DNA of 64,000 nucleotides. It comes from Ascidiaceihabitans donghaensis. GTDB lineage: Bacteria > Pseudomonadota > Alphaproteobacteria > Rhodobacterales > Rhodobacteraceae. The stretch is taken from positions 992,001 through 1,056,000 of the forward strand of contig NZ_OMOR01000001.1 of the NCBI RefSeq assembly GCF_900302465.1, written 5' to 3'. Every line of letters begins with the position of its first letter. Within the stretch, counting starts at the first letter, position 1. The translations under genes and the position numbers were made by a program. The notes below the pieces were generated by a model. The model was given only the letters and a program-made list of their open reading frames with translations, was not told the origin of the DNA and made no database searches. Of the stretch, positions 1 through 9,079 are shown piece by piece.

Positions 1-83
1 AGGTGATCACGTCCTTGCGAAGGGGGCTGGCCCTTGGGGGGATGCGTGGTATGCTTCTGTGCGGTTCAAGTGAAAGGGTTAAA

Positions 84-800
84 ATGCTGGGTAAGGTTTT
101 TTGTGCGATTGGATTGATCGCATTGGTCGCGGCCTGTGACGAAATCCCCACTGATGCGTCTGGGCCGACATCCAGTGCGCCTGCACAGGCGTCAAAAACC
201 CTGAGAACACCGGATCAGGCGGCCCGTGCTTTTGTACAAGTGACGCAGCGCGTGGAACCTATCGCGGAACGTGAATGCCGCGCACGCACATCGGGCGTAA
301 ATTGCGATTTTCGCATTATTGTGGACGATCGTCCGAACCAACCGGCAAACGCGTATCAGACGCTGGATAAAAACAATCGCCCTGTCATAGCCTTCACTAT
401 TGGTCTTATTGCTGAGGCCCGAAATGCGGATGAGCTTGCCTTTGTCATGGGGCATGAGGCGGCCCACCACATTGCGGGGCATATTGGACGTCAGCGTCAA
501 AATGCGGTCGCGGGAGCTGTAATCTTTGCAGGTCTTGCGACGCTTGGTGGGGCCAATTCTGCGGCTGTTGAAAGTGCAACAGAACTGGGAGCACAAGTTG
601 GTGCCCGCAGCTATTCCAAAGATTTTGAACTTGAGGCCGACGCGTTGGGGACCATCATCACGCATAAGTCCGGGTACAATCCATTGGTCGGCGCCGAGTT
701 TTTTAACCGTATCCCTGACCCGGGCGACAAGTTTCTTGGAACACACCCGCCCAATGCAGCCCGCATTCAAACTGTGCGTCGGACTGCCGCAAAACTATAA
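84..800 (+). CDS. M48-family metalloprotease, predicted lipoprotein
   Basis: A zinc metallopeptidase probably anchored in the envelope. From the ATG at 84 the protein has a short hydrophobic leader ending in a lipobox-like LVAAC, with Cys18 as the lipidation site. The zinc motif HEAAH is at residues 124-128, and a later FELEADALG segment supplies the third ligand (Glu184), as in M48 proteases. The frame is open upstream to position 3, but the lipoprotein leader argues for the internal start. The family includes BepA/LoiP-like outer-membrane quality-control proteases; the exact substrate is not deducible. The window starts just upstream, so its operon context is unknown. Confidence 0.85.
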   Translation: MLGKVFCAIGLIALVAACDEIPTDASGPTSSAPAQASKTLRTPDQAARAFVQVTQRVEPIAERECRARTSGVNCDFRIIVDDRPNQPANAYQTLDKNNRPVIAFTIGLIAEARNADELAFVMGHEAAHHIAGHIGRQRQNAVAGAVIFAGLATLGGANSAAVESATELGAQVGARSYSKDFELEADALGTIITHKSGYNPLVGAEFFNRIPDPGDKFLGTHPPNAARIQTVRRTAAKL

Positions 801-819
801 ATGTGAAGGGCGATTGCCT

Positions 820-1107
820 TTAGAAGAGTGGCCCATTTTCGCCGTGACCCGTACGGCGCATATGGAGTGCCATGCCGATGGTGGACATAATCACCCAGAA
901 CACTTGAATCATAGCTGAAGCCAGATTGAAGCTGACGGTCAACCCGATCAAAACGGCACTGGCTGCGAGAAGGTTCAAAGCGAAATATGTGATGCTGTGT
1001 CCGTTGATGTAGCGCAAGGTCAGCATGCCATAGTTCAAGACATACAATAGGAAGCCGCCTACGCCGATGGCTTCTAAAATGGTTGATGTTTGAATTGCGA
1101 AGCTCAT
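820..1107 (-). CDS. Small integral membrane protein, CBU_0592-like
   Basis: A 95-residue protein with three hydrophobic stretches (about residues 9-30, 40-60 and 65-82), the last followed by a polar tail containing MRRTGHGEN. The pattern and length fit the CBU_0592 family of small bacterial membrane proteins, whose function is unknown. It is transcribed convergently with the M48 protease and stands alone. A purine-rich AAAGGAGTTTTTT segment just upstream of the start makes translation plausible. Confidence 0.65.
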   Translation of the reverse strand: MSFAIQTSTILEAIGVGGFLLYVLNYGMLTLRYINGHSITYFALNLLAASAVLIGLTVSFNLASAMIQVFWVIMSTIGMALHMRRTGHGENGPLF

Positions 1108-1262
1108 AAAAAACTCCTTTTGAAAACGAGATGAAATTTAAATAATTAAAGTCGCGCAATAAAATCTGCTGCTGTCTAAGACTTAACAGTGTTTTTTGTG
1201 TTTTGAAGGTCCGGTAATCCTTACCAGGACAGCGCCATCCAAGCTGCAAAAGGCAAACACCT

Positions 1263-1625
1263 GTGGAAAAAACGATCGTAAAATTGGGGCATGTCCTGAC
1301 AGACAAAGGGTCGAAATATGCCGTGTCGGGCGTGCCAGCTGCGGATCGCAGTCAAATTGATGCAGCGCTGAAAGCGCTAAAGCGCGACAAATCTTATGCC
1401 AAAGCCACCCACAACACATGGGCTGCCCTGCTTTCAGAGGGTGGAGCTATCAAAGGCGACGATGGTGAAAGTGGCGCAGGGATGGTTATTTTGCGCATGT
1501 TGGAACGTGAGGGGCTGCACAATCATCTGGTTGTTGTCACACGCTGGTACGGGGGCAAGCATTTGGGTGGTGACAGGTTCCGGCATGTCCAGACTTGTGT
1601 AAGGGCTTATCTGGATGCGTTGTGA
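1263..1625 (+). CDS. YigZ/IMPACT (UPF0029) family protein, short form
   Basis: The protein carries the diagnostic UPF0029 signatures GDDGESGAG (about residues 68-76) and TRWYGGKHLGGDRF (about 91-104). Family members such as E. coli YigZ and eukaryotic IMPACT are linked to translation or stress control. At 120 residues it holds only the N-terminal UPF0029 domain and lacks the C-terminal domain of the roughly 200-residue forms. Its 3' end overlaps the 3' end of the convergent hemolysin III gene by 192 bases. Confidence 0.8.
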   Translation: MEKTIVKLGHVLTDKGSKYAVSGVPAADRSQIDAALKALKRDKSYAKATHNTWAALLSEGGAIKGDDGESGAGMVILRMLEREGLHNHLVVVTRWYGGKHLGGDRFRHVQTCVRAYLDAL

Positions 1626-2228
1626 CTGGGTTGCAGCGACTGCCATGAAACAACATGCGGACGCTGATAAGACGAACCCGTGCCAGATCGGATTTTGAAA
1701 TCTAAAACTGGGGCGCGCAAAGACCAGACACCCCAGCGTGTACAACACGCCGCCCGTGGCAATACATCCAAACACAAACGTCCCGAACTGCAGCGCAATT
1801 GGACAGGCCAGCAAAACGCTGACCCATCCCAGCCCAAGATACACTGCCAAAGATCCGCGCCCGCCGGCCCCCCATATGGTTAGCTTTGCCAAAGCCCCCA
1901 AGACGGATATCACCCAGACGATCACAAGAACTGCATAGCTAAATCCGCTGCCCAGCATCAATGCAAGTGGCGTGTAAGTGCCAGCAATTTTTAGGTAAAT
2001 GGCGGCGTGATCAATGCGCCTTAAAACAGGTCGCATCCGGTCCCAAGGGGTCATGTGATACACGGCTGATGCAACAAAGGCGAAACCGGCAAGAACAGCG
2101 TAAACAATGACGGCAGGTGATGCGTCATGGGCCATTAAATACTTCACGCCAGCGTAGACCGCGATCAAACCTGCGGCATGCAAAAGCCCGTCTGCCAATG
2201 TTTCCGTATTAGAATATGGATAGGACAT
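1434..2228 (-). CDS. Hemolysin III / TrhA family membrane protein
   Basis: A polytopic membrane protein with about seven hydrophobic segments and HlyIII/PAQR-family motifs: AxYHM near the second segment, RIDHAAIYLKIAGTYTP in the middle, and a late His (HGFVLSAS). Members are small membrane proteins of the CREST hydrolase-like superfamily; TrhA influences membrane energetics. The start at 2228 is chosen because AAAGGTGG lies just upstream and homologues begin near this point. The last 50 or so residues are hydrophilic, do not look like the family, and lie antisense to the YigZ gene, so the native stop may have been lost. Confidence 0.8.
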   Translation of the reverse strand: MSYPYSNTETLADGLLHAAGLIAVYAGVKYLMAHDASPAVIVYAVLAGFAFVASAVYHMTPWDRMRPVLRRIDHAAIYLKIAGTYTPLALMLGSGFSYAVLVIVWVISVLGALAKLTIWGAGGRGSLAVYLGLGWVSVLLACPIALQFGTFVFGCIATGGVLYTLGCLVFARPSFRFQNPIWHGFVLSASACCFMAVAATQSQRIQISPYTSLDMPEPVTTQMLAPVPACDNNQMIVQPLTFQHAQNNHPCATFTIVAFDSSTL

Positions 2229-2270
2229 TACGCCACCTTTCTGGGAAAGGAGGCTATTCCACAAAGGTCA

Positions 2271-2663
2271 CTATTTCGTTGACGCCTGCTTGCCAGACGC
2301 GCGGCGCAGACGCAGCAGATGCCAGCGGTAAATTATCGGTGCCAAAACAAAATCATAGCCCCACACCGCCAAACGGTGAATGCCGGGAGTGCTGACCAAG
2401 CGTGCCAGCCAGTTGTATCGCGGCATTTGCTGCCACAGCACGATAAAAGCAGGAATACCCGAAAGGCGTTTGCTGCCATGTTGCACGTACAAACGGCGCG
2501 CCGCTTTGTCGGCATCCAAACCCCAAGCTGCAAGTGCGCTGCTGTTCAAGTCATCAAAGCGAATGGGAATATCGTTGGTTTGCGTGTACTTCGCATAGTG
2601 GTTGATTTCAGCCGAACACACAGGGCAATTCGCATTATAAAGCACTTTGGTTTCATCTGTCAT
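2271..2663 (-). CDS. DCC-family (DUF393) thiol-disulfide oxidoreductase-like protein
   Basis: A 130-residue protein starting with VLYNANCPVCSAEI, the DxxCPxC motif of the DCC/DUF393 family, with the acidic residue replaced by Asn. These proteins have a thioredoxin-like fold and are predicted redox proteins of unknown partner. The ATG at 2663 places the CPVC motif about 13 residues from the N terminus, as is usual, and is preferred over the upstream in-frame codon at 2705. It follows the HlyIII gene start by 42 bases on the same strand and may share its transcript. Confidence 0.8.
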   Translation of the reverse strand: MTDETKVLYNANCPVCSAEINHYAKYTQTNDIPIRFDDLNSSALAAWGLDADKAARRLYVQHGSKRLSGIPAFIVLWQQMPRYNWLARLVSTPGIHRLAVWGYDFVLAPIIYRWHLLRLRRASGKQASTK

Positions 2664-2718
2664 GGTGAACAGATAGGCCCTTGGCACTGGTCTGCCCAGA
2701 GACACGGCGCCGCAGGTG

Positions 2719-3078
2719 TTACTTTGGTTTGTTGCCGTCGATCCACCGTGCCATCAATGATTTGTCTTTGAAGCATTCGGGGGGAACCTGCGCCCGTTTG
2801 AGCCGCGCGATGCGTTCTGCAAAGGCCACCTGTTTGGAAGACGGGTAATTGGAAAAGCGTCCTGTGACAGGCTTTGGTTTATATCTGTCAATCCAGGCGG
2901 AAAGATCTGAACGATTGTGGAACAGCGCTGCGGGCGCTGGCAAGCCTGCTTTGGCAGCAATGGATTGGGCATAGGCGATCTGTTTAGGGGTCGCCGCCAT
3001 ATTCTGCGCAGGGCTGTGATCGGGTGTTTCAACATTCACCGGCGCAAACAGGCCGGGCAAAGGCGCTTGAAAGGTCAT
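2719..3078 (-). CDS. Hypothetical protein with two tandem KQxAxAxxIA repeats
   Basis: A 119-residue soluble protein. After a Pro-rich leader it contains two similar units of about 40 residues: one begins TPKQIAYAQSIAAKAGLP and ends AWIDRYKP, the other begins SSKQVAFAERIARLKRAQVP and ends RWIDGNKP. This unit resembles a short helical repeat found in C-terminal parts of plasmid topoisomerase III proteins (seen pattern, inferred link). The ATG at 3078 has a strong GGAGAGT ribosome site eight bases upstream. Function is unknown; nucleic-acid association is only a guess. Confidence 0.6.
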   Translation of the reverse strand: MTFQAPLPGLFAPVNVETPDHSPAQNMAATPKQIAYAQSIAAKAGLPAPAALFHNRSDLSAWIDRYKPKPVTGRFSNYPSSKQVAFAERIARLKRAQVPPECFKDKSLMARWIDGNKPK

Positions 3079-3241
3079 GCTGTACTCTCCGTGTTCCATA
3101 TGAGAACATATATAGAACAAGAAGGGAACATTGCAAGGTTTTGTTAACCAAGGCTAAGAATCCGTTGCCAGCCGGACAATCGGATCATCACACCAAGGGT
3201 GCCATAACGTAATAAAGTGCGAACCTTTAGACCGCTGTGCC

Positions 3242-3261
3242 TTTAGGGTCAGGACCCTAAA
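3242..3261. repeat. Perfect inverted repeat at the rimO stop codon
   Basis: TTTAGGGTC and GACCCTAAA face each other across two bases. The stem covers the TAG stop of rimO and a few bases beyond. No T-tract follows on the minus strand, so it is not a standard intrinsic terminator, but it could stabilise the transcript end. Confidence 0.5.
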
Positions 3262-4627
3262 CGAGTTTCCCCCACAAATCGTATTCGCCTGCTTCGTCGA
3301 CTTCGACGCGGAGGATGTCGCCAACGGAAAGACCTTCGAACCCTTCGTCGATAAACAGGTTTCCGTCGATTTCAGGGGCATCTGCCTTTGTGCGACACGT
3401 GGCGGCGTCTTCGTCGATTTCATCCACGATCACGTCGATCACAGATCCTACCTTTGCTGCTAGCTTCGCCTCGGAGATGGCTTGTGCTTTTCCCATGAAG
3501 CGATCCCAGCGTTCTTGTTTGATGTCGGCAGGAACATGGTCTGGCAAAGCATTTGAGCGGGCGCCATCGACGTTTTCGTATTGGAAGCATCCAACGCGGT
3601 CCAATTGGGCTTCGTCCATCCAATCCAGCAGCGTCTGGAATTCGGCTTCGGTTTCGCCGGGGTACCCGACAATGAAGGTTGAGCGTAAAGTAATATCGGG
3701 GCAGATGTCGCGCCATGCGGCGATTTCGTCCAGAGTTTTAGAGGCCGCTGCCGGCCGGGCCATGCGTTTCAGAACATCAGGGTGGGCGTGCTGAAATGGG
3801 ATGTCCAAATAGGGCAATACCAAACCGTCAGCCATCAAAGGGATCAGCTTGCGCACATGGGGGTAGGGGTACACGTAATGCAAGCGCACCCATGCGCCCA
3901 GAGTTCCAAGATCACGGGCCAGATCGGTAATGTGGGCGCGGTGGCCGCGGTCTTCGGCATGTTTGATGTCGACGCCGTAGGCGGATGTGTCTTGCGAAAT
4001 TACCAAAAGCTCTTTGACGCCTGCTTCAACCAGCTTTTCGGCCTCGCGCATCACAGCATGGGCGGGGCGCGATTGCAGGCGGCCGCGCATATCTGGAATG
4101 ATGCAAAACTTGCACTTGTGATTGCAGCCTTCGGAAATTTTCAAATAACTGAAATGGCGCGGGGTCAGGGACACCCCAGAGGCAGGCAGCAGATCGACAA
4201 AGGGATCGGGGCTTGGGGGCACCGCAGCATGGACCGCATCCAAAACCTGTTCGTATTGGTGCGGGCCGGTAACGGCCAGAACCTTGGGGTGTGCGCCGGT
4301 GATATAATCGGGTTCTGCACCCAGACAACCCGTGACAATGACACGTCCGTTTTCAGATAAGGCTTCGCCGATGGCGTCCAGACTTTCCGCCTTGGCGCTG
4401 TCCAGAAACCCGCATGTGTTGACGATGACAGCATCGGCCCCGGCATAGTCAGGGGACACGCCATAGCCTTCGGCCCGCAAACGGGTCAAAATGCGTTCGC
4501 TGTCGACCAAAGCCTTTGGGCAGCCAAGGCTGACCATACCAATGCTGGGCTGACCGGGGCGGGCCGGATCACGCAGTTTGGCTTTGGGGGCGAGGTCGGG
4601 GCGCAGGTCTGGCGGGTTTGTGCTCAT
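3257..4627 (-). CDS. rimO: Ribosomal protein uS12 methylthiotransferase RimO
   Basis: A radical-SAM enzyme that adds a methylthio group to a conserved aspartate of ribosomal protein S12. The N-terminal UPF0004 domain holds three cluster cysteines (Cys36 in [12 protein letters not shown], Cys72 in [10 protein letters not shown], Cys101 in TGCLG). The radical-SAM CxxxCxxC motif is at Cys168, Cys172 and Cys175 ([10 protein letters not shown]). A C-terminal TRAM domain ends the protein. [12 protein letters not shown] is typical of RimO rather than MiaB. The ATG at 4627 gives 456 residues, the usual length; the frame extends upstream without homology. It is divergent from the AsmA gene. Confidence 0.95.
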   Translation of the reverse strand: MSTNPPDLRPDLAPKAKLRDPARPGQPSIGMVSLGCPKALVDSERILTRLRAEGYGVSPDYAGADAVIVNTCGFLDSAKAESLDAIGEALSENGRVIVTGCLGAEPDYITGAHPKVLAVTGPHQYEQVLDAVHAAVPPSPDPFVDLLPASGVSLTPRHFSYLKISEGCNHKCKFCIIPDMRGRLQSRPAHAVMREAEKLVEAGVKELLVISQDTSAYGVDIKHAEDRGHRAHITDLARDLGTLGAWVRLHYVYPYPHVRKLIPLMADGLVLPYLDIPFQHAHPDVLKRMARPAAASKTLDEIAAWRDICPDITLRSTFIVGYPGETEAEFQTLLDWMDEAQLDRVGCFQYENVDGARSNALPDHVPADIKQERWDRFMGKAQAISEAKLAAKVGSVIDVIVDEIDEDAATCRTKADAPEIDGNLFIDEGFEGLSVGDILRVEVDEAGEYDLWGKLV

Positions 4628-4744
4628 GGGGTGGCTATAGCGAAATAGGACGGGCGCGAAAAGAGGTCTGGCATTGTTGCATGCAAGCGCCCAACATAGC
4701 ATCAAAACCAAACGGCAAAGTTTCGAAGGTATGAGGTGGTGCGG

Positions 4745-6682
4745 ATGAAATGGATCAAACGGATTTTTGGCGGAATTCTGATTGCGATTGTTGTGATTGT
4801 GGTCTCGTTGTTCTTTCTGCCGGCTGACCGGATTGCACAGATTGCAGCAGAACAAATACGGACGCAGACGGGACGCGACGTTAAAATCACGGGCGATGTG
4901 TCTATGACGCTGTGGCCGGTCTTGGGGGCATCCGTTGGTGGTTTGGAAGTCGGCAACGCTGAATGGTCGCGGCAAGGGGCTATGCTGACTGCCAAAAATG
5001 CGGCTGTCGGGATCGATGCATTGGCATTGTTGCGCGGAGAGATCAGCATCACGAACATCGAAGCCACATCGCCGACCATTCGCTTGGAAAGCCGCAAGGA
5101 CGGGCGTGCCAGCTGGCAGTTTACCGACGCGTCAGGTGAAGCGGTGATTGAAACCGAAACGGCGCCCAGCCGCGAAGTGCAGGCGTTCAGCATCAAACGG
5201 TTGGAGATCACGGATGCCACTTTGATCTACGACGCAGAAGGCAGTGATTTGGTGTCTTATTCAGGTGTTGATTTGGAATTGGATTGGCCGGAGCGTCTAG
5301 GACACGCTGATATTTCCGCGACATTGCGGCCTGCGGGGCAAGATGTGGATGTGCAGGCGCGGATCGACGGGTTCGCAGGCTTTATTGCAGGTCAGGTGCA
5401 GGGAGTGTCCGCGAACATCGCCGCGGGCGGCGGCACCTTGTCCCTGAATGGACGGGCCAGCACGGCTGGGGATGTGGCTGGCAAACTGGCGTTGAATTTG
5501 CCCAATACCGACAATTTCGTGACGGCAGTGGGTCTGAACGCACTCGATTTGCCGTCTGCGTTGGGCGCGTCCATGGACTTGGGGGCAGATGTGACATTGA
5601 CCTCTGATCGCAGGTTGTCATTGCGTGGGATGCGCGTCGATCTTGGGGGCAATGCTATCAGCGGCGCCGCGGATGTATCGCTTAATGGTGTGCCGCAGGT
5701 GAATGCACAATTGTCAGTCGGGGCGTTGGATTTGACGTCGGCGACGGGCGGTGGCAGCGCAGGCGGCGGATCGTCGGATGCGGTGAATGCAGGCTGGTCG
5801 AAAGCGCGCATTGATGCCTCCGGTTTGGCCGCGTTTAACGGGGAAATCGGGTTGACGGCGACATCTATCGATTTGGGCACATTTAAATTGGGTGCGACGC
5901 GGGCCTTGATCAAAAATGAAAATTCCCGGATCGTGTTTGAGTTGCGCGAAGTTCAGGCCTACGACGGCACTGTCTCGGGGCAGTTTGTGATGAACAATCG
6001 CAACGGGCTGTCTGTGGGCGGCAAAATCTTTGCAAATTCCATCTCGATGAAACCTTTGCTTGGGGATGCGGCTGGCATCACGCGTTTGAACGGGTCAGGC
6101 GATGCGGAGGTCAGCTTTTTGGCGTCTGGTAATTCTGTGCAGTCCATCATGAATTCGATGTCAGGCAAAGGGGCCCTGAAACTGGGCAAAGGGACAATCG
6201 AGGGTCTGGATTTGAACGCATTGATGGGCAACGGCAAAGGCAGTGGCGGTACAACTGTCTTTGACAGTCTGGTCGCCACCTTTGACATGAAGGACGGCAA
6301 CCTGCGAAACGATGATTTGCTGTTTTCATTGCCCAACTATGAGGCGCGTGGGAAAGGTCGTGTCGGGCTTGGGGCGCAAGATGTTGATTACGTGTTTACG
6401 CCGACAGCGCTTCGGGCAAATTCCGGCCAAGGTCTTGCCATCCCTGTGAAAGTCACAGGACCATGGGTTGACCCCAAAATTCGCCCTGATTTAAAGGCGG
6501 TGATCGACCTGAACTTTTCCAAAGAAAAAGAGCGCATCGAACAACGTGCACGGGAAAAAGTAGAGCAGAAGCTGAAAGAAGAATTAGGTGTGTCTGCACA
6601 AGATGGGCAATCACTGGAGGACGCCGCCAAGGACAAGGTCGAAGACAAGCTAAAAAGAGAGCTACTGAAGATCTTTGATTGA
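4745..6682 (+). CDS. AsmA family protein
   Basis: A 645-residue envelope protein with one N-terminal membrane anchor (about residues 5-25) followed by a long periplasmic region rich in beta structure. It carries the AsmA opening [20 protein letters not shown] and a C-terminal AsmA-type domain ([23 protein letters not shown]). AsmA-like proteins are thought to help phospholipid transport or outer-membrane assembly. The last 60 residues are a charged helix with many Lys and Glu. The ATG at 4745 is chosen because GAGGTGG precedes it; GTG codons at 4736 and 4739 are alternatives. Confidence 0.85.
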   Translation: MKWIKRIFGGILIAIVVIVVSLFFLPADRIAQIAAEQIRTQTGRDVKITGDVSMTLWPVLGASVGGLEVGNAEWSRQGAMLTAKNAAVGIDALALLRGEISITNIEATSPTIRLESRKDGRASWQFTDASGEAVIETETAPSREVQAFSIKRLEITDATLIYDAEGSDLVSYSGVDLELDWPERLGHADISATLRPAGQDVDVQARIDGFAGFIAGQVQGVSANIAAGGGTLSLNGRASTAGDVAGKLALNLPNTDNFVTAVGLNALDLPSALGASMDLGADVTLTSDRRLSLRGMRVDLGGNAISGAADVSLNGVPQVNAQLSVGALDLTSATGGGSAGGGSSDAVNAGWSKARIDASGLAAFNGEIGLTATSIDLGTFKLGATRALIKNENSRIVFELREVQAYDGTVSGQFVMNNRNGLSVGGKIFANSISMKPLLGDAAGITRLNGSGDAEVSFLASGNSVQSIMNSMSGKGALKLGKGTIEGLDLNALMGNGKGSGGTTVFDSLVATFDMKDGNLRNDDLLFSLPNYEARGKGRVGLGAQDVDYVFTPTALRANSGQGLAIPVKVTGPWVDPKIRPDLKAVIDLNFSKEKERIEQRAREKVEQKLKEELGVSAQDGQSLEDAAKDKVEDKLKRELLKIFD

Positions 6683-6719
6683 GAGGGTGGGTGCACCAAG
6701 GTGCACCTTACCCCGTTTT

Positions 6720-8216
6720 TCAGATTGTTTGATCGTAGTCGCCGACGTTGGATTCTGTACGGATCACCGCATCGATGTCTGCAAAGATTGCGCGCATCTC
6801 GTCCTCGGATTCAGGGCTTTCGCACACCACCACCAAGTTTGGCGTGTTGGACGATGCGCGCACCAAGCCCCACGCGCCGTTGTCAAGGATCACGCGGGCC
6901 CCGTTCACGGTCACGACTTCTTTGATTGTCCGACCGCCGATTGTGTCCCCAGCGTCATGTTTGGCCACCAGTTTTGCAACCAAGCGATCCAGCGTGTCGT
7001 ATTTTTCCTCATCTGCACAATAAGGCGACATCGTGGGCGTGGCCCATGTCTGAGGCAACGCTTTGCGCAGGTCCGACATAGACATGTCGGGGTTTCGATC
7101 CATCAATTTACAAATTTCAACCGCCACGCGCATACCGCAATCGTAACCGCGCCCGATATCGCCTGCTAGAAAGTAGTGCCCGGATTTTTCGAATCCGGCC
7201 AAAGCGCCAATTTCCTTCACGCGTCGTTTCATGTGGCTGTGGCCGGTTTTCCAGTAATCCGCTTTGATATTGTGTTTTTGTAATTCGGGGTCCGAGGCAA
7301 ACAGACCTGTGGATTTCACATCCGCCACAAAGGTCGATCCGGGGTAAATCTTCGCCAGATCACGCGCCATTATGACGCCAACTTTGTCTGCAAAAATTTC
7401 TTCACCTTCGTCGTCCACTACGCCACAACGGTCGCCATCGCCATCAAAACCAAGTGCAAAATCCGCGCCTGATGCTTTTACGCTATCCGACATGTCGTGC
7501 AGCATTTCCATGGCTTCGGGGTTGGGATTATAGTGGGGGAAAGTGTAGTCGAGTGCGTTGTGGCTTGGCACCACTTCGACACCCAGGCGTTCAAACAATT
7601 CCGGCGCAAAGGCAGAGGCGGTGCCGTTGCCTGTGGCGCAAACCACCTTCAGCTTGCGGGTCATTTTGAAGTCGCCCACAAGGTCATCCAGATACGCTTC
7701 GCGTACGCCCTCAATAAATTCATAGGACCCGCCGGGCCGTTGCTGCCCGCGTCCCTCCAGAACGATGTCGCGCAATTCGTTCATCTCGTCCGGGCCATGT
7801 GTCAAGGGGCGTTCAAAGCCCATCTTGACGCCCGTCCACCCATTTGGGTTGTGACTGGCCGTGACCATGGCAACGGCAGGCACATCCAGATGGAACTGGC
7901 TGAAATAGGCCATGGGCGACAAGGCGGGGCCGATATCTTTTACGGCGATACCGGCTTGCATCAATCCCAGCATCAGGGCGTTTTTGATGGACAATGAATA
8001 GTCGCGGTAGTCGTTGCCAACGGCGATCACCGGATCGATGCCGCGTGCATGCATTTGTGTTCCAAGCCCCACACCCAAGGCTGTGATGCCGGGCAAGTTA
8101 ATCGCCTCGGGATACTGCCAACGTGCGTCGTATTCACGAAACCCTGTGGGTGTAATCATGGCGTCGCGCAGGAATTCCCACGTGTTTACGGAAACGGAAG
8201 GGGCCGGTTTTGTCAC
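6720..8216 (-). CDS. Phosphomannomutase/phosphoglucomutase
   Basis: An alpha-D-phosphohexomutase interconverting hexose 6- and 1-phosphates to feed nucleotide-sugar synthesis. The catalytic phosphoserine loop TASHNPNG is near residues 119-126 (Ser121). The metal-binding loop DGDGDR and a sugar-specificity segment GEEIFADKVG follow, and a C-terminal phosphate-binding RASSNTPNLVV ends the protein. It has 498 residues, normal for this clade. It starts with GTG at 8216, with a purine-rich AAGAAGTGAG upstream. It lies 28 bases behind kdsA in the capsule-export operon, suggesting it supplies mannose-1-P or glucose-1-P for a surface polysaccharide. Confidence 0.9.
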   Translation of the reverse strand: MTKPAPSVSVNTWEFLRDAMITPTGFREYDARWQYPEAINLPGITALGVGLGTQMHARGIDPVIAVGNDYRDYSLSIKNALMLGLMQAGIAVKDIGPALSPMAYFSQFHLDVPAVAMVTASHNPNGWTGVKMGFERPLTHGPDEMNELRDIVLEGRGQQRPGGSYEFIEGVREAYLDDLVGDFKMTRKLKVVCATGNGTASAFAPELFERLGVEVVPSHNALDYTFPHYNPNPEAMEMLHDMSDSVKASGADFALGFDGDGDRCGVVDDEGEEIFADKVGVIMARDLAKIYPGSTFVADVKSTGLFASDPELQKHNIKADYWKTGHSHMKRRVKEIGALAGFEKSGHYFLAGDIGRGYDCGMRVAVEICKLMDRNPDMSMSDLRKALPQTWATPTMSPYCADEEKYDTLDRLVAKLVAKHDAGDTIGGRTIKEVVTVNGARVILDNGAWGLVRASSNTPNLVVVCESPESEDEMRAIFADIDAVIRTESNVGDYDQTI

Positions 8217-8244
8217 GGGTTATACTCACTTCTTAAGGGGAGAG

Positions 8245-9078
8245 TTACAGGGTCAGAGGGCGTGCTTTGGCGATCGCATCCAATTGCATCAAAGTATCTA
8301 CAAGCGCGGGCATTTGATCCAGATAGATCATGTTCGGGCCATCACAGGGGGCGTTGTCGGGGTCCTGATGTGTCTCCATGAACACGGCACCGACACCAAC
8401 AGCGACGGCTGCACGTGCCATCACGGGTGCGAATTCACGTTGCCCGCCCGAACTGCCGCCTTGACCGCCGGGCTGTTGCACCGAATGGGTGGCATCCATA
8501 ACCACCGGATAGCCCGTTTGTGCCATCTGCGGCAGCGACCGCATGTCTGCGACCAAAGTATTGTAGCCAAATGTTGTGCCGCGTTCGGTCAAAAGGATGC
8601 GGCGGTTGCCGGTGCTTTCGATCTTGGTGACGATATTTGGCATTTCCCACGGGGCCAAGAATTGCCCTTTTTTGACGTTGATCACTGCGCCTGTATTGCC
8701 TGCGGCCAACAGCATGTCGGTTTGGCGGCACAAAAACGCAGGGATTTGCAAAATATCAACGGCGTCCGCTGCCGGGGCACATTGGGCTTCGGAATGAACA
8801 TCTGTCAAAACGGGCACTTGGATGGATTTTCCCACCTCTTGCAGCGTTTTCAAGCCTTCGTCGATGCCAAGGCCACGTTTACCGGATAGCGACGTCCGGT
8901 TGGCTTTGTCGTAGCTTGCCTTAAAAACATACTGCGCACCTGCCGCGTCACAGGCTTCTTTCATTTTGCCAGCGATCATCTGCGCATGGTCGAGGCTTTC
9001 CAGCTGGCAAGGGCCTGCGATGATGGTCAGCGGGCGGTCATTGCCAATGGTCAAATCGGCGACTTGGATATGTGTCAT
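8245..9078 (-). CDS. kdsA: 3-deoxy-8-phosphooctulonate synthase KdsA
   Basis: Condenses phosphoenolpyruvate with arabinose-5-phosphate to make Kdo-8-phosphate. Family motifs include IAGPCQLES, FKASYDKANRTS, and GTTFGYNTLVADMRSL near the middle. The Asn in DKANRTS points to the metal-independent class. At 277 residues it is full length. Its ATG at 9078 follows the kpsE stop by a single base (TAACATG), so the two are translationally coupled. Kdo is needed both for lipopolysaccharide and for the poly-Kdo linker of ABC-exported capsules; the position here favours a capsule role. Confidence 0.93.
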   Translation of the reverse strand: MTHIQVADLTIGNDRPLTIIAGPCQLESLDHAQMIAGKMKEACDAAGAQYVFKASYDKANRTSLSGKRGLGIDEGLKTLQEVGKSIQVPVLTDVHSEAQCAPAADAVDILQIPAFLCRQTDMLLAAGNTGAVINVKKGQFLAPWEMPNIVTKIESTGNRRILLTERGTTFGYNTLVADMRSLPQMAQTGYPVVMDATHSVQQPGGQGGSSGGQREFAPVMARAAVAVGVGAVFMETHQDPDNAPCDGPNMIYLDQMPALVDTLMQLDAIAKARPLTL

Positions 9079-9079
9079 G

